A stretch of 64,000 nucleotides of DNA from Deinococcus aquatilis DSM 23025. Its GTDB lineage: Bacteria > Deinococcota > Deinococci > Deinococcales > Deinococcaceae. Below, one piece after another: positions 20,456-37,904 of the stretch. Every line of letters begins with the position of its first letter. The stretch's first letter is position 1. Location of the stretch: positions 1 through 64,000 of the forward strand of contig NZ_KB899711.1 of the NCBI RefSeq assembly GCF_000378445.1, written 5' to 3'. The translations under genes were made by a program, and so were the position numbers. The notes under the pieces are model-generated. The model made no database searches, was not told the origin of the DNA, and was given only the letters and a program-made list of their open reading frames with translations.

Positions 20456-20839
20456 TTGGGGCGCAAGGAGGGCAGTCTTATCGAGTACGCGAATTTTGTC
20501 ATCATGCTGCTGATCGCCCTGGGCATTGGCGTGCTGGCCGTCGTGGTCAGTGCCATCCTCGGCCCCAAAAAAGCCAGCCGCGCCAAACTGATGGCCTACG
20601 AGAGCGGCAATGACCCGGAAGGCGGCGGCGTGGGCACCAGCCAGCGCTTTCCGGTTCACTTTTACTTGGTCGCCATGCTGTTTATCGTCTTCGACATCGA
20701 AACGGCTTTCTTTTATCCGCTGGCAGTGGCCTACCAGAAGCTGATTCCCTTCGCCTTCTTCGAGGCGCTGACTTTCGTGCTGCTGCTGCTGGTCGGCTAC
20801 TACTACATCCTGCGAAAAGGCGTGCTGGAGTGGGCTTAG
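20456..20839 (+). CDS. nuoA: NADH-quinone oxidoreductase subunit A
   Basis: A membrane subunit of about 120-127 aa with three helices. The loop between helices 1 and 2 carries the family motif YESGNDP, and helix 2 holds FDIETAF. It lies at the quinone end of complex I. The start is unclear: TTG 20456 has AGGAG close before it, but a better AAGGAGG (20464-20470) lies inside the frame. That internal site would serve a start around LIEYANF, where no ATG, GTG or TTG exists. First gene of the 14-subunit operon. Confidence 0.88.
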   Translation: MGRKEGSLIEYANFVIMLLIALGIGVLAVVVSAILGPKKASRAKLMAYESGNDPEGGGVGTSQRFPVHFYLVAMLFIVFDIETAFFYPLAVAYQKLIPFAFFEALTFVLLLLVGYYYILRKGVLEWA

Positions 20840-20991
20840 TCCGGCTCTCAGGGCCAGGGTTTTGGGAGCCAGGGGTCAAAGAATTGCCAATAGCTTGAGC
20901 GCCCCCATTCTCTTGCCACTTCCTGTTCACATGGCCCAACTTCTTAGCCTCTCGCCCTTTAGATCTTTAGACCCACACCAGAGGTAGATGT

Positions 20992-21528
<537 letters not shown>

Positions 21529-21584
21529 CAGGGAGCGGTGGTGACGGTTCCGGCGGCGAAAAACTGACCGGACGCAACGCGAGT

Positions 21585-22298
21585 ATGCAGAGTTCTCAGA
21601 GTCAGCCTCAACCCGCGCGACCTGTGGCGGAAACCCGGCCCACTCCCGTGGACGACCCCAGTGTGGGACGGCATTCGCTGGCCGCTCAGGGCCTGAATCC
21701 CACCGACCCCCGCGACGTGAAACCGTTGATGGCCGCGCTGGGTCTGACCGAAGACGACGCCGCCGAACCCACCGCCGTGGTGCCCGCCGAGCAACTCCGC
21801 GAGGTTGCCACGCAGCTCAAAGCACGCGGCTTCATGCTGATGGACACGGTGGGCATCGATTACAGCGCCTATTCCAGCTCCCGGCCCAAGCGGTTTGCCG
21901 TGCTGCACAACGTCTATCACCCCGACGACCACCGCCGCCTCTTCTTGCGGGTGTGGCTGGACGATGGCGAGGCGCTGGACAGCCTGTATTCCATCTGGAA
22001 GTCTGCCAATTACCTGGAACGCGAGGTGTACGACCTGATGGGTGTGGAATTCGTGGGCCATCCCGACCTGCGTAAAGTCCTGACGCCCGACGATCTGGAA
22101 GGCCACCCACTCCGCAAGGATTTTCCGCTGGGCGAGACGCCAACGCTGTTCCGCGAGGGCCGTTTTCTGGATCCTGCTGCCTTCCGTGCGGGCCTGAGCG
22201 GGCAGCAGCGCGGCCTGACCGGCTACCGGGGAGAACTGCGCCGGGGCCAGGGCGAGGACCGGATGCCGCCCGTGATGCCCGAAGGTGGCCCGAAGTGA
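21585..22298 (+). CDS. nuoC: NADH-quinone oxidoreductase subunit C
   Basis: A 237-aa subunit of the 30-kDa family in the quinone module. Its core is the run of strands with [47 protein letters not shown] (seen in parts, about 125-170) and the ending [11 protein letters not shown]. The first 40 residues are Gln/Pro-rich and not conserved in the family. The ATG at 21585 is chosen on length. A GTG at 21525 overlapping the nuoB stop (GTGA) is an alternative that would add 20 residues and give translational coupling. Confidence 0.9.
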   Translation: MQSSQSQPQPARPVAETRPTPVDDPSVGRHSLAAQGLNPTDPRDVKPLMAALGLTEDDAAEPTAVVPAEQLREVATQLKARGFMLMDTVGIDYSAYSSSRPKRFAVLHNVYHPDDHRRLFLRVWLDDGEALDSLYSIWKSANYLEREVYDLMGVEFVGHPDLRKVLTPDDLEGHPLRKDFPLGETPTLFREGRFLDPAAFRAGLSGQQRGLTGYRGELRRGQGEDRMPPVMPEGGPK

Positions 22299-22377
22299 AG
22301 CCCCGGACTGTGGACCGCAACAAGATTCTGAGCTTATGGGCCATCAACTGCGGCTTGCGGCCCGAAGGAGTGGTGTC

Positions 22378-23642
<1,265 letters not shown>

Positions 23643-23646
<4 letters not shown>

Positions 23647-24467
23647 CGGTGATGGAACTCGTTTTGCCCACTACGCATCAGCATTTAACCTTGCCTGACA
23701 CGCCGGAATCCCTGAAAGAACGGAAGGGTTGGATTCTTTCTAGTGTGCGTCCGGCATGGCTTCTGCGTGCTTCTGACTCGCAGAAAGTTCAGCCGCTTGA
23801 AAGTTTCCTCGGTGGTGACTCGCCCTACCGAGCTGAAGGTCAGCCGTGGCCGTCCTGCCCACATTGCAAGCGTGAGCTGGGGTTCGTCATGCAGGTAATG
23901 CTGACTCAAGAAGTGGTTGAGAACATTCCCAATATGAAACCGGGAACTTTTCAGTTCTGGAATTGTTGGTACTGCGTTCCGAAAGGAGATGCTTACGCCG
24001 ATGCCCGCGAATTGCAGACATTTGACACCGATTTCCTGCCTTTCGGAGCTTCTCGGTCAATCGTCCGTTGGTTTGAAGATCAGAATTTGGGTTTTGGCCC
24101 ACCGCATAAGTCGGAACAAAATCTGCCTTTCTTAAAAGTCCTGACCCCCGAACCCTTTCTCAGTTTGCCTGCTTACTTCGATGAGCGTTTCCAAGTTGAG
24201 GAATGGTCTGAGGATGAGCTGAGTGATTACGACGACGCATTTATGGATGCACTGAACAGCGAAACGATTAGTCAAGTTGGAGGTTATCCGTCTTGGATTC
24301 AGGATGGGGTACAGCCTAAGAACCCAGTTGCAGACAAGAACGCTGAGTTCGTCATTGCGCTTGGCACCGGGGACACAGACGTATTTTGGGGAGACACAGG
24401 TTTTTACTACTTCTTTGCAGCCGATGGCGATTTGGCTGAACCGTTTGTGCTGGAGCAGACCCGATGA
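23643..24467 (+). CDS. DUF1963/YwqG-like protein inserted in the nuo operon
   Basis: A 274-aa soluble protein between nuoD and nuoE, where nothing is expected. A CPHC motif near residue 73 and CWYC near 109 suggest one zinc site. The C-terminal [10 protein letters not shown] (about 213-222) followed by a strand ending in [14 protein letters not shown] matches the DUF1963/YwqG family, whose function is unknown. It is visibly AT-richer and uses more A/T-ending codons than the nuo genes on either side, suggesting later acquisition. The GTG start overlaps the nuoD stop (GTGA), with an alternative ATG at 23652. Its stop overlaps nuoE by ATGA, so it is translated as part of the operon. Confidence 0.8.
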
Positions 24468-25089
24468 AGGGAGAAACCTTGACCTACTTTGCAGATAAAC
24501 AACCCCTCGTGGCCGACATCTTTTCCCGCTATCCGGCCTCGCCGCAGGGTCGCCGCTCGGCGCTGATGCCTCTGCTGCGTGAGGTGCAGAACGCGCACGG
24601 CTACGTTTCCGAAGCCCAGATGGCCGAAATCGCCGCGCTGTGCGGCACGACAGCCACCGAAGTTCGGAGCGTCATGAGCTTTTATTCCACCTATCACACC
24701 GTTCCCACGGGCAAATACCACCTGCAAGTCTGCTCCACGCTGATGTGTTCTCTGGCGGGCAGCGATGAACTATGGGATCACCTCGTAGAAACGCTGGACG
24801 TGCAGCCGGGGGAAGTCTCGCCCGATGGCCGGTTCAGCGTGCAGAAGGTGGAATGCCTCGGCTCGTGCGGCACAGCTCCCATGATGCAGATTGGCGATGA
24901 GGGCTATTACGAGAGCGTGACCCCCAGCAAGTGCGCCCGTATTCTGGCCGCCCTGCACGCCGATACGCCGCTCGCGCCCGACAATCTGGTGCCCGTGACG
25001 GTGAACGCCGAGGGGCGGCAAACGCTGGCTACCGGAGAAATGGTCGGGGCCAGCATCGGCGGCCTTTCTTCCCTGACCGGAGGCACCGC

Positions 25090-25093
<4 letters not shown>
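24464..25093 (+). CDS. nuoE: NADH-quinone oxidoreductase subunit E
   Basis: A 209-aa, 24-kDa subunit with a thioredoxin-like fold holding the N1a [2Fe-2S] cluster. The four ligands are CSTLMC (about 86-91) and CLGSC (about 127-131). The N-terminal helical part ([20 protein letters not shown]) contacts NuoF. A C-terminal extension of about 45 residues is Gly/Thr-rich. Overlaps of ATGA at both ends tie it to the DUF1963-like gene and nuoF. Confidence 0.95.
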
Positions 25094-28615
<3,522 letters not shown>

Positions 28616-28616
<1 letters not shown>

Positions 28617-29788
28617 TGCCAGATTGGATTGTTCAACTGCTGATTACCTTGCTCAAGGGCGTGGGCGTGGCGCTGGGCCTCCTGACCACTTTCGCCTACA
28701 TGACCCTGATCGAGCGCCGCCTGCTGGCCCGTATGCAGATTCGACTGGGGCCAAACCGCGTCGGCCCGATGGGTCTGCTTCAGCCCCTTGCCGACGCCAT
28801 CAAGAGCATTTTTAAAGAAGACCTCACGGTCACGCTGGCCGACAAGCTGGTGTACACCCTCGCGCCGATCATTGCCATCGGGTGTGCGCTGACCGCCTTT
28901 GGTGGCCTGCCCGCTGGCCCTCCCGGAAGTCTGTTCGGGGCCGATCCGTGGGTGTACAACCTCGATGCCGGACTGCTGGCGCTGCTGGCGATCATGTCTA
29001 TGGGCGTGTACGGCATTTTTCTGGGGGGCTGGGCCTCGGGCAGCAAATACCCGATTCTGGGCGGCCTGCGCTCCAGCGCCCAGATGATTTCCTACGAACT
29101 GGGCATGGGCCTGAGCGTGCTGGGCCTGCTGATGCTGGTCGGCACCACCTCCTTTCACGGCATCACGCACTGGCAGGCCAACAACGGCTGGATGATCCTG
29201 TTTCAGCTCACAGCCTTTGTCCTGTTTCTGATCAGCTCGTTTGCCGAAACCAACCGCACGCCCTTCGACTTGCCCGAAGCCGAGCAGGAAATCGTGGCGG
29301 GCTACCTGACCGAATACAGCGCGATCAAGTGGGCGCTGTTTCAGATGGCTGAATACGTGAACATGATCACCGCCTCCGCCGTGATGGCAACGCTGTTTTT
29401 CGGCGGCTACCGGGGGCCGGAGTTCCTGGAAGGTCTGATTCCCGGCATCGCCAGTTGGCCCTTTATCTGGCTGTTCATCAAAATCGCCGCCTTCCTGTTC
29501 CTGTTTATCTGGGTGCGTGCCACCCTGCCGCGCCTCCGCTACGACCAACTGATGCGCTTTGGCTGGAAGCTGCTGCTGCCCGTGGCCCTCACCAACACGG
29601 TGCTGACGGCAGCCATCATCGCCTTTTCTACAGGCCGGGTGCGCGTCTGGCTGCTTATCTTGCTGGGCGTGGCGGGTGTAGCCCTCCTGATCGGTTTCAG
29701 TGACCGCGTGCGCGTGTTGTGGACAACCCCCACCGTGCGCCGCGAAGACGTGAACCTGACGCCAGCCCGTCCTGCCGGGGGAGACTGA
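28616..29788 (+). CDS. nuoH: NADH-quinone oxidoreductase subunit H
   Basis: A 390-aa membrane subunit at the joint of the two arms, with eight or nine helices. It forms the quinone channel entry. The conserved loops [25 protein letters not shown] (in parts, about 38-62) and [22 protein letters not shown] (in parts, about 206-227) are present. The start shares its A with the nuoG stop (TGATG). The 67-nt gap after it carries a C-rich repeat word and the nuoI Shine-Dalgarno. Confidence 0.95.
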
Positions 29789-29855
29789 ATGTTCTGGTTT
29801 TGCCACTTTTCCCCACGTCCTACACCCCACATCCCACACCCCTTCGGAGGCAACT

Positions 29856-30395
29856 ATGGGCGTCCTTGAGATCGCCAAGGGCATGGGCATCACGCTCGGC
29901 AAACTGTTTCAAAAGCCCGTCACCGTCAGCTATCCCGAACAGCGGGCCACCCTGCAACCCCGCTTTCGTGGGCGGCATGTGCTGACCCGGCACCCCGGCA
30001 CGAACCTGGAAAAGTGCATCGGCTGTAGCCTGTGCGCCGCCGCCTGCCCCGCCTACGCCATCTATGTGGAGGCCGCCGAAAACGACCCCGCCAACCCCAC
30101 CAGCCCCGGCGAGCGCTACGCCAGCGTCTATGAGATCAACATGCTGCGCTGCATTTTTTGCGGCATGTGCGAAGAAGCCTGCCCTACGGGCGCAGTGGTC
30201 ATGGGCAACGAATTCGAGATGGCCGATTACCGCTACGGCGATTTTGTGTATGCCAAAGAAGACATGCTGGTCGGCGTGGAAGGCAGCCTGCCCCAGCGCC
30301 GCGAAGCCGCCCGCAAGGGTCAACCGGTACGCCTCGGCTTCAAGGTGGAGGGCGGCCCCAGAGCCGAATTGGAGGGGGTGACGTACCCTCAATGA
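29856..30395 (+). CDS. nuoI: NADH-quinone oxidoreductase subunit I
   Basis: A 179-aa, 23-kDa subunit with two [4Fe-4S] clusters (N6a and N6b) that bridge NuoG and NuoB. The two ferredoxin motifs are [12 protein letters not shown] (about 54-65) and [12 protein letters not shown] (about 99-110). An amphipathic N-terminal helix sits at the membrane. CGGAGG precedes the ATG. It is one of the few nuo genes here not overlapping its predecessor. The end overlaps nuoJ by ATGA. Confidence 0.95.
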   Translation: MGVLEIAKGMGITLGKLFQKPVTVSYPEQRATLQPRFRGRHVLTRHPGTNLEKCIGCSLCAAACPAYAIYVEAAENDPANPTSPGERYASVYEINMLRCIFCGMCEEACPTGAVVMGNEFEMADYRYGDFVYAKEDMLVGVEGSLPQRREAARKGQPVRLGFKVEGGPRAELEGVTYPQ

Positions 30396-31006
30396 TGCTC
30401 GCGTTTATCATCCTCGGCGCTCTGACCCTCGTGGGCGGCGTCATCACCATTTCGGCCCGCAACGCCGTTCACGCCGCACTGGGTCTGGTGGGCACCCTGC
30501 TCAGCGTTGGTGGGCTGTTTGCCTCCATGAACGCCTCTTTTCTGGCGGCCACACAGGTCATCGTGTACGCCGGGGCCATCATGGTGCTGTTCCTGTTCGT
30601 CATCATGCTGCTGAATGCCAACCAACCCGTCACCGGGCGTGACCCCGTGCCCTTCGTGCGCGAATTGGCGGGCATCGGCGGCACGCTGCTGGCGGGCGCT
30701 TTCGTGGTGCTGGCCTTTACCTACGAAGATCCTGCACCGCTGGCGACTTCAGCCGCCGCGCTCCGGGGCGGCACGGCAGGCGCAGTCGGAGAAACCCTGC
30801 TGACCCGGTTCCTGCTGCCCTTCGAGGCGGTCAGTGTGCTGCTCCTGGTCGCTATCGTGGGTGCAGTGGCGCTGGTGCAGCGGCCCGTGCCCCAGCCTGA
30901 TGGCGTACCAGACACCGAACCTGCTGGCCTGCTGGCTCCCGACACCGGGCTGGTCTTCGAGTCCGTAACCCAGGAAGCGGTCCTTAAAGAAAGGGGGCGT
31001 GCCTGA
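30392..31006 (+). CDS. nuoJ: NADH-quinone oxidoreductase subunit J
   Basis: A 204-aa membrane subunit with five helices in its first 150 residues and a soluble tail. The third helix holds the family motif [19 protein letters not shown] (about 56-74). The ATG overlaps the nuoI stop (ATGA) and the nuoJ stop shares one base with nuoK. The tail from about residue 165 is Pro-rich and poorly conserved. Confidence 0.94.
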   Translation: MMLAFIILGALTLVGGVITISARNAVHAALGLVGTLLSVGGLFASMNASFLAATQVIVYAGAIMVLFLFVIMLLNANQPVTGRDPVPFVRELAGIGGTLLAGAFVVLAFTYEDPAPLATSAAALRGGTAGAVGETLLTRFLLPFEAVSVLLLVAIVGAVALVQRPVPQPDGVPDTEPAGLLAPDTGLVFESVTQEAVLKERGRA

Positions 31007-31308
31007 TGGTTCCCACCACCTACTACCTCGCCCTGTCGGGCATTCTGTTTGCGCTGGGCATGATCGGCGTCCTGACGCGGCGCACCGCCATCATGGTCTT
31101 TCTGAGTGTGGAACTGATGCTGAATGCCTCCAACATCGCGCTGGTGGCCTTTGCCCGCTCGTGGGGCGACCTGACCGGACAAACTGCCGTGTTCATCGTC
31201 ATGACGCTGGCCGCCGCCGAAGTCGCTATCGGCCTCGCCATCATCATCGCCATCTTCCGCAAGCGCGAAACCACCAACGTGGATGATCTCGCGACCCTCA
31301 AAGGCTGA
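31006..31308 (+). CDS. nuoK: NADH-quinone oxidoreductase subunit K
   Basis: A 100-aa, three-helix proton-channel subunit. Helix 2 carries the conserved Glu in [16 protein letters not shown] (about 32-47), and helix 3 has the second Glu in [12 protein letters not shown] (about 68-79). Length is standard. TGATG overlap with nuoJ. Confidence 0.96.
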   Translation: MVPTTYYLALSGILFALGMIGVLTRRTAIMVFLSVELMLNASNIALVAFARSWGDLTGQTAVFIVMTLAAAEVAIGLAIIIAIFRKRETTNVDDLATLKG

Positions 31309-31316
31309 GTGAAACA

Positions 31317-33233
<1,917 letters not shown>

Positions 33234-33240
33234 GAGGGTT

Positions 33241-33387
33241 AGTGGTCAGTGGTGAGTGGTTGGTGGGAAGGTCAAAAGATATGTGGCCGCCATCTAACTG
33301 GTCTGCTGTTGCATTTGACCGTTTCCCGTGCCACTTCATACATTCCAACCCCCTCTTTTCCCACTCACCACTGACCACTCACCACTT
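33241..33387. repeat. Inverted repeat in the nuoL-nuoM spacer, made of TGACCACT words
   Basis: AGTGGTCAGTGGTGAGTGG (33241-33259) is perfectly complementary to 33361-33379 (19 bp), with about 100 nt between. The right arm continues as part of a 21-nt word at 33367-33387 that is also present at 6428-6448. The transcript could fold the spacer into one long stem just before nuoM. Confidence 0.75.
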
Positions 33388-33408
33388 ACCGCCCCTGCGA
33401 GGCCCCCA

Positions 33409-34833
<1,425 letters not shown>

Positions 34834-36282
34834 ATGCTGCAAATTCCTGATGTGGCCCTCGCGCCCATGCTGCCCATCCTGATCGTGCTGGCGGGGGCCG
34901 TTGCCAGCACGGTGCTGGGGTTCAACCTTCCGCGCCGCGCCCTGACGATCATCAATCTGGTCATGCTGGTCCTGTCGGGCATCAGCATGGTCACGCTCTG
35001 GGACAGCGGCGCAACCGCGTTCGGCGGTGGCCTGCAAGCCGACAACGCCGCCATCTTGCTGGGCCTCACGATTCTGGTGGGCAGCATCATGACCCTGCTG
35101 GTCAGCCTCGATACGGCCTACCGCGCCCGCGTCTCGTTTCCCGAATTCGATGCCATGCTGATGTATGCCATCACGGGCACGCTGCTGATTGCCTTTTCCG
35201 GCGACCTGATCGTCATGCTGATCGGGCTGGAAATCATGAGCCTCAGCGGGTACGTGCTGGCGACCCTGCAAGCCTCGCGCCGCGCCGAGGAATCGGGCCT
35301 GAAGTATTTCCTGCTGGGTGCAGTGGGCAGCGCCATCCTGATCTACGGCATCGCCTTCGTGTACGGCGCAACCGGCAGCCTGACCTACGCCGGAATTGCC
35401 GCCAAAGCCAGCGGCCTCACGCCTGCCAACGTGGGCATTCTGGTGGGCGGATCACTGCTGCTGCTGGCGGGCTTCGGCTTCAAGGTTGCGCTGGCTCCCT
35501 TTCACCAGTGGACGCCTGACGTGTACGGCGGCGCTCCGACCAGCGTCAGCCTGTTTCTGAGTACGGTGGTCAAGGTGGCGGCCTTTGCCGGAATGCTGCG
35601 CGTGTTCGGCGGCGCACTGGCCGACGCCCCCGGCTGGTCTTCGGTGCTGCAAATTCTGACGGCGGCCACCCTGATCATCGGAAATACGGCAGCCCTCTTT
35701 CAGCGCAACTTCAAGCGGATGCTGGCCTACTCGGCCGTGGCCCACACGGGCTTTCTAGCGATGTGTCTGCTGGGAACCCCCCAGGCGGGCGGCGCGGCAC
35801 TGGGATATTACCTGCTGGTCTATACCCTGATGACGGCGGCAGCTTTGGCGGTTGTGGCGGCCCTGCAACGCGATGAAATGGGCATGGAAATAGACGATCT
35901 GCGTGGCCTGTATTACCGCCATCCCGCCTACGCGGTGGCGCTGGCCGTGTGCCTCGCCTCGCTGGCGGGCCTGCCTCCCTTCGCCGGATTTTTCGGCAAG
36001 TATCTGGCGTTTCAGGCGGCCTTTCAGAACGGCTATGTGTGGCTGAGCGTGCTGGCGGCCCTGACCAGTGTGGCCGCGCTGATCTATTACCTGCGCCCCG
36101 GCATGCTGATGTTCATGCCTGACCGCACTCCGGCCCGCGAATACCCGCACGGCCAGCGCACTCCCACCAATTTTGCCGTCGTACTGGGCGTCTTGGGCGT
36201 CACGGTGCTGGGCATTTTGCCGAATATCTGGTACGGCTGGGTTCAGAATCCGGCCATCTGGCAGTTCCTGGCGGGAAGGTAG
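34834..36282 (+). CDS. nuoN: NADH-quinone oxidoreductase subunit N
   Basis: A 482-aa antiporter-like subunit, last of the operon. Landmarks are LIGLEIMSLSGYVLATLQ (about 130-147), FKVALAPFHQWTPDVYGGAPTSVSLFLS (in parts, about 216-243), and KRMLAYSAVAHTGFL. ATG directly abuts the nuoM stop. The operon then ends in the nested inverted repeat at 36286-36416. Confidence 0.95.
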   Translation: MLQIPDVALAPMLPILIVLAGAVASTVLGFNLPRRALTIINLVMLVLSGISMVTLWDSGATAFGGGLQADNAAILLGLTILVGSIMTLLVSLDTAYRARVSFPEFDAMLMYAITGTLLIAFSGDLIVMLIGLEIMSLSGYVLATLQASRRAEESGLKYFLLGAVGSAILIYGIAFVYGATGSLTYAGIAAKASGLTPANVGILVGGSLLLLAGFGFKVALAPFHQWTPDVYGGAPTSVSLFLSTVVKVAAFAGMLRVFGGALADAPGWSSVLQILTAATLIIGNTAALFQRNFKRMLAYSAVAHTGFLAMCLLGTPQAGGAALGYYLLVYTLMTAAALAVVAALQRDEMGMEIDDLRGLYYRHPAYAVALAVCLASLAGLPPFAGFFGKYLAFQAAFQNGYVWLSVLAALTSVAALIYYLRPGMLMFMPDRTPAREYPHGQRTPTNFAVVLGVLGVTVLGILPNIWYGWVQNPAIWQFLAGR

Positions 36283-36326
36283 AGAGGGAGTGGGCAGTGG
36301 GTTGTAGGGTGTAGGACAAACCATCA

Positions 36327-36374
36327 CAGAGCAGTGGGCCTTGAATTCAGCTCAAGGCCCACTGCTCTGGTTTT
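36327..36374 (+). terminator. Intrinsic terminator of the nuo operon, within a larger inverted repeat
   Basis: An 18-bp perfect stem (36327-36344 with 36352-36369) encloses a 7-nt loop and is followed by GTTTT. Outside it, GGGAGTGGG and TGGGTTGTAGG on the left are complementary to CCTACAACCCA and CCCACTCCC on the right, extending the structure to about 36286-36416. Confidence 0.85.
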
Positions 36375-36410
36375 GTCGTTTCCTACAACCCACACCAGAC
36401 AACCCACTCC

Positions 36411-37904
36411 CTACTCCTGCTGCTCCCGCTGATATTTCATTCGGTAGCGGCTGCGGCTGGCAGCCTCGATCAGTTCTACAGGCGTGCGAATATCAGGCGT
36501 GGTGGTGGCTCCGCCTACACTGGCCCGCAGCGGAATGTCCCGGTAAGCGATGGCATCGAGAGTGCGCTGCACGCGTTCGGTGATCACGGCCAGATCCATG
36601 TCGTCGGTATTGTCGAGCAGCACGGCAAATTCATCTGCACCCCACCTGAACACGACGTCGCCCCGGCGTTTGTGCGTCTGGATTCGGGCGGCGAGGTCCC
36701 TTAGCAGTTCATCTCCGGCATTTCGCCCGTAGGTGTCGTTGACCTTGCGGAAGCCGCTCAGATCCACCAGCAACAGGCCCAGCGGGCGTTCGGTCCGGGC
36801 GGCCCAGCGGTGTTCCACGGCGCGGGTAAAGGCGAGGCGGTTGCCCAGACCGGTCAGAGGGTCGAGCGTGCCGATATGCCGCAGATTCCACCAGCGTTCC
36901 AGGGCCACCAGCGCTGTACCCAGGATGGCTGCCAGCGAAATGGTTACGCCCGGTAGCAAGATATTGGCGAGCCACATTGGCAGCGCCAACGAAAGCGCCA
37001 GGAGCGCAATGCCGAACCCCCACAGCCCCCGTGCCAGCACAGCAACGCTGGCGGCCAGAACACAAAGCAACATGGTGAGCCACAGAGGAATGTGCTGAAA
37101 CGGTGGACTGAGCAGACTGGAAACCGCCCGTGCCTGAAGCACTGCGCCGGAGACCACCTCGCCGGTCACGTCGCGCAGAGTCTGGCTGCCCAGACCACCA
37201 TTGCCCAGTCCGGTGGCAGTCAGGCCGATCAGCACGACCCGGCCCTGAAGGTCGCTGTAACGGATATTGCCGTTGACCACATCGCGAAAAGACAGCACGG
37301 GAAGGCGTTGCAGGTCAGGGCGGCTGTAGCGCAGCACGCGTGGAGTGGTATCCAGCGGCACGTCGCGGCCTGCGATTACGGCTACCTGCCGTGCCAAACT
37401 CGGCACGAGTCTGCTCTGCGACGCGGCGCTGCCATTTTCCTGGTAAGCCGTCTGGAAAGACCGCACCACGCCGTTCGGGGTGATATTCAGTGCGCTGACG
37501 CCCGTGGGAGAACGCCACTCCGGATGAGCGGCGCTGTCTTCGCCCGGAGCGGTAGCAAGCACCACGTTTGGGCGGCTGAAGGCATCGGCCAGGCGCTGAT
37601 CGTTGCTGGCAGGATCGCTGAGAATCACGTCTATACCGATGGCCCGCGCCCCGGCCTCATCCAATGTATTCAATGCCTGGCCGTACAGCTCGCGGGGCCA
37701 ACTGTCGAGCCGCCCATAATCGCGCAGACTGGCGTCGTCGATGCCCACCACCACCACACGCTGATCGGCGGGACTGGGCAGGGCGCGGTTCAGGGCGTCC
37801 TGTAGACGCGTATTACTAGGGATGAGCAATGAGAGGGCCGCCGCGAGCACAGCCGCCGCCGGAACGGTATAGCGGGCCAATGACCGTTCAGGGGAGAGCG
37901 GCAT
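36411..37904 (-). CDS. CHASE2-GGDEF diguanylate cyclase
   Basis: A 497-aa membrane protein. One N-terminal helix (about 12-29) leads into a CHASE2 sensor outside the membrane (about 45-265, with VVVVGIDDASLRDYG and the GRVVLIGLTATG core). Three membrane helices (about 273-335) follow, then a GGDEF domain (about 345-495). The active-site loop is GADEF (422-426) instead of GGDEF. RRGD (413-416) sits five residues before it, which is a canonical c-di-GMP inhibitory site. GADEF variants can be active or reduced, so activity is open. It overlaps the FecR-domain gene by 17 nt and is translated after it. Its 3' end lies within the nuo terminator region. Confidence 0.88.
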   Translation of the reverse strand: MPLSPERSLARYTVPAAAVLAAALSLLIPSNTRLQDALNRALPSPADQRVVVVGIDDASLRDYGRLDSWPRELYGQALNTLDEAGARAIGIDVILSDPASNDQRLADAFSRPNVVLATAPGEDSAAHPEWRSPTGVSALNITPNGVVRSFQTAYQENGSAASQSRLVPSLARQVAVIAGRDVPLDTTPRVLRYSRPDLQRLPVLSFRDVVNGNIRYSDLQGRVVLIGLTATGLGNGGLGSQTLRDVTGEVVSGAVLQARAVSSLLSPPFQHIPLWLTMLLCVLAASVAVLARGLWGFGIALLALSLALPMWLANILLPGVTISLAAILGTALVALERWWNLRHIGTLDPLTGLGNRLAFTRAVEHRWAARTERPLGLLLVDLSGFRKVNDTYGRNAGDELLRDLAARIQTHKRRGDVVFRWGADEFAVLLDNTDDMDLAVITERVQRTLDAIAYRDIPLRASVGGATTTPDIRTPVELIEAASRSRYRMKYQREQQE

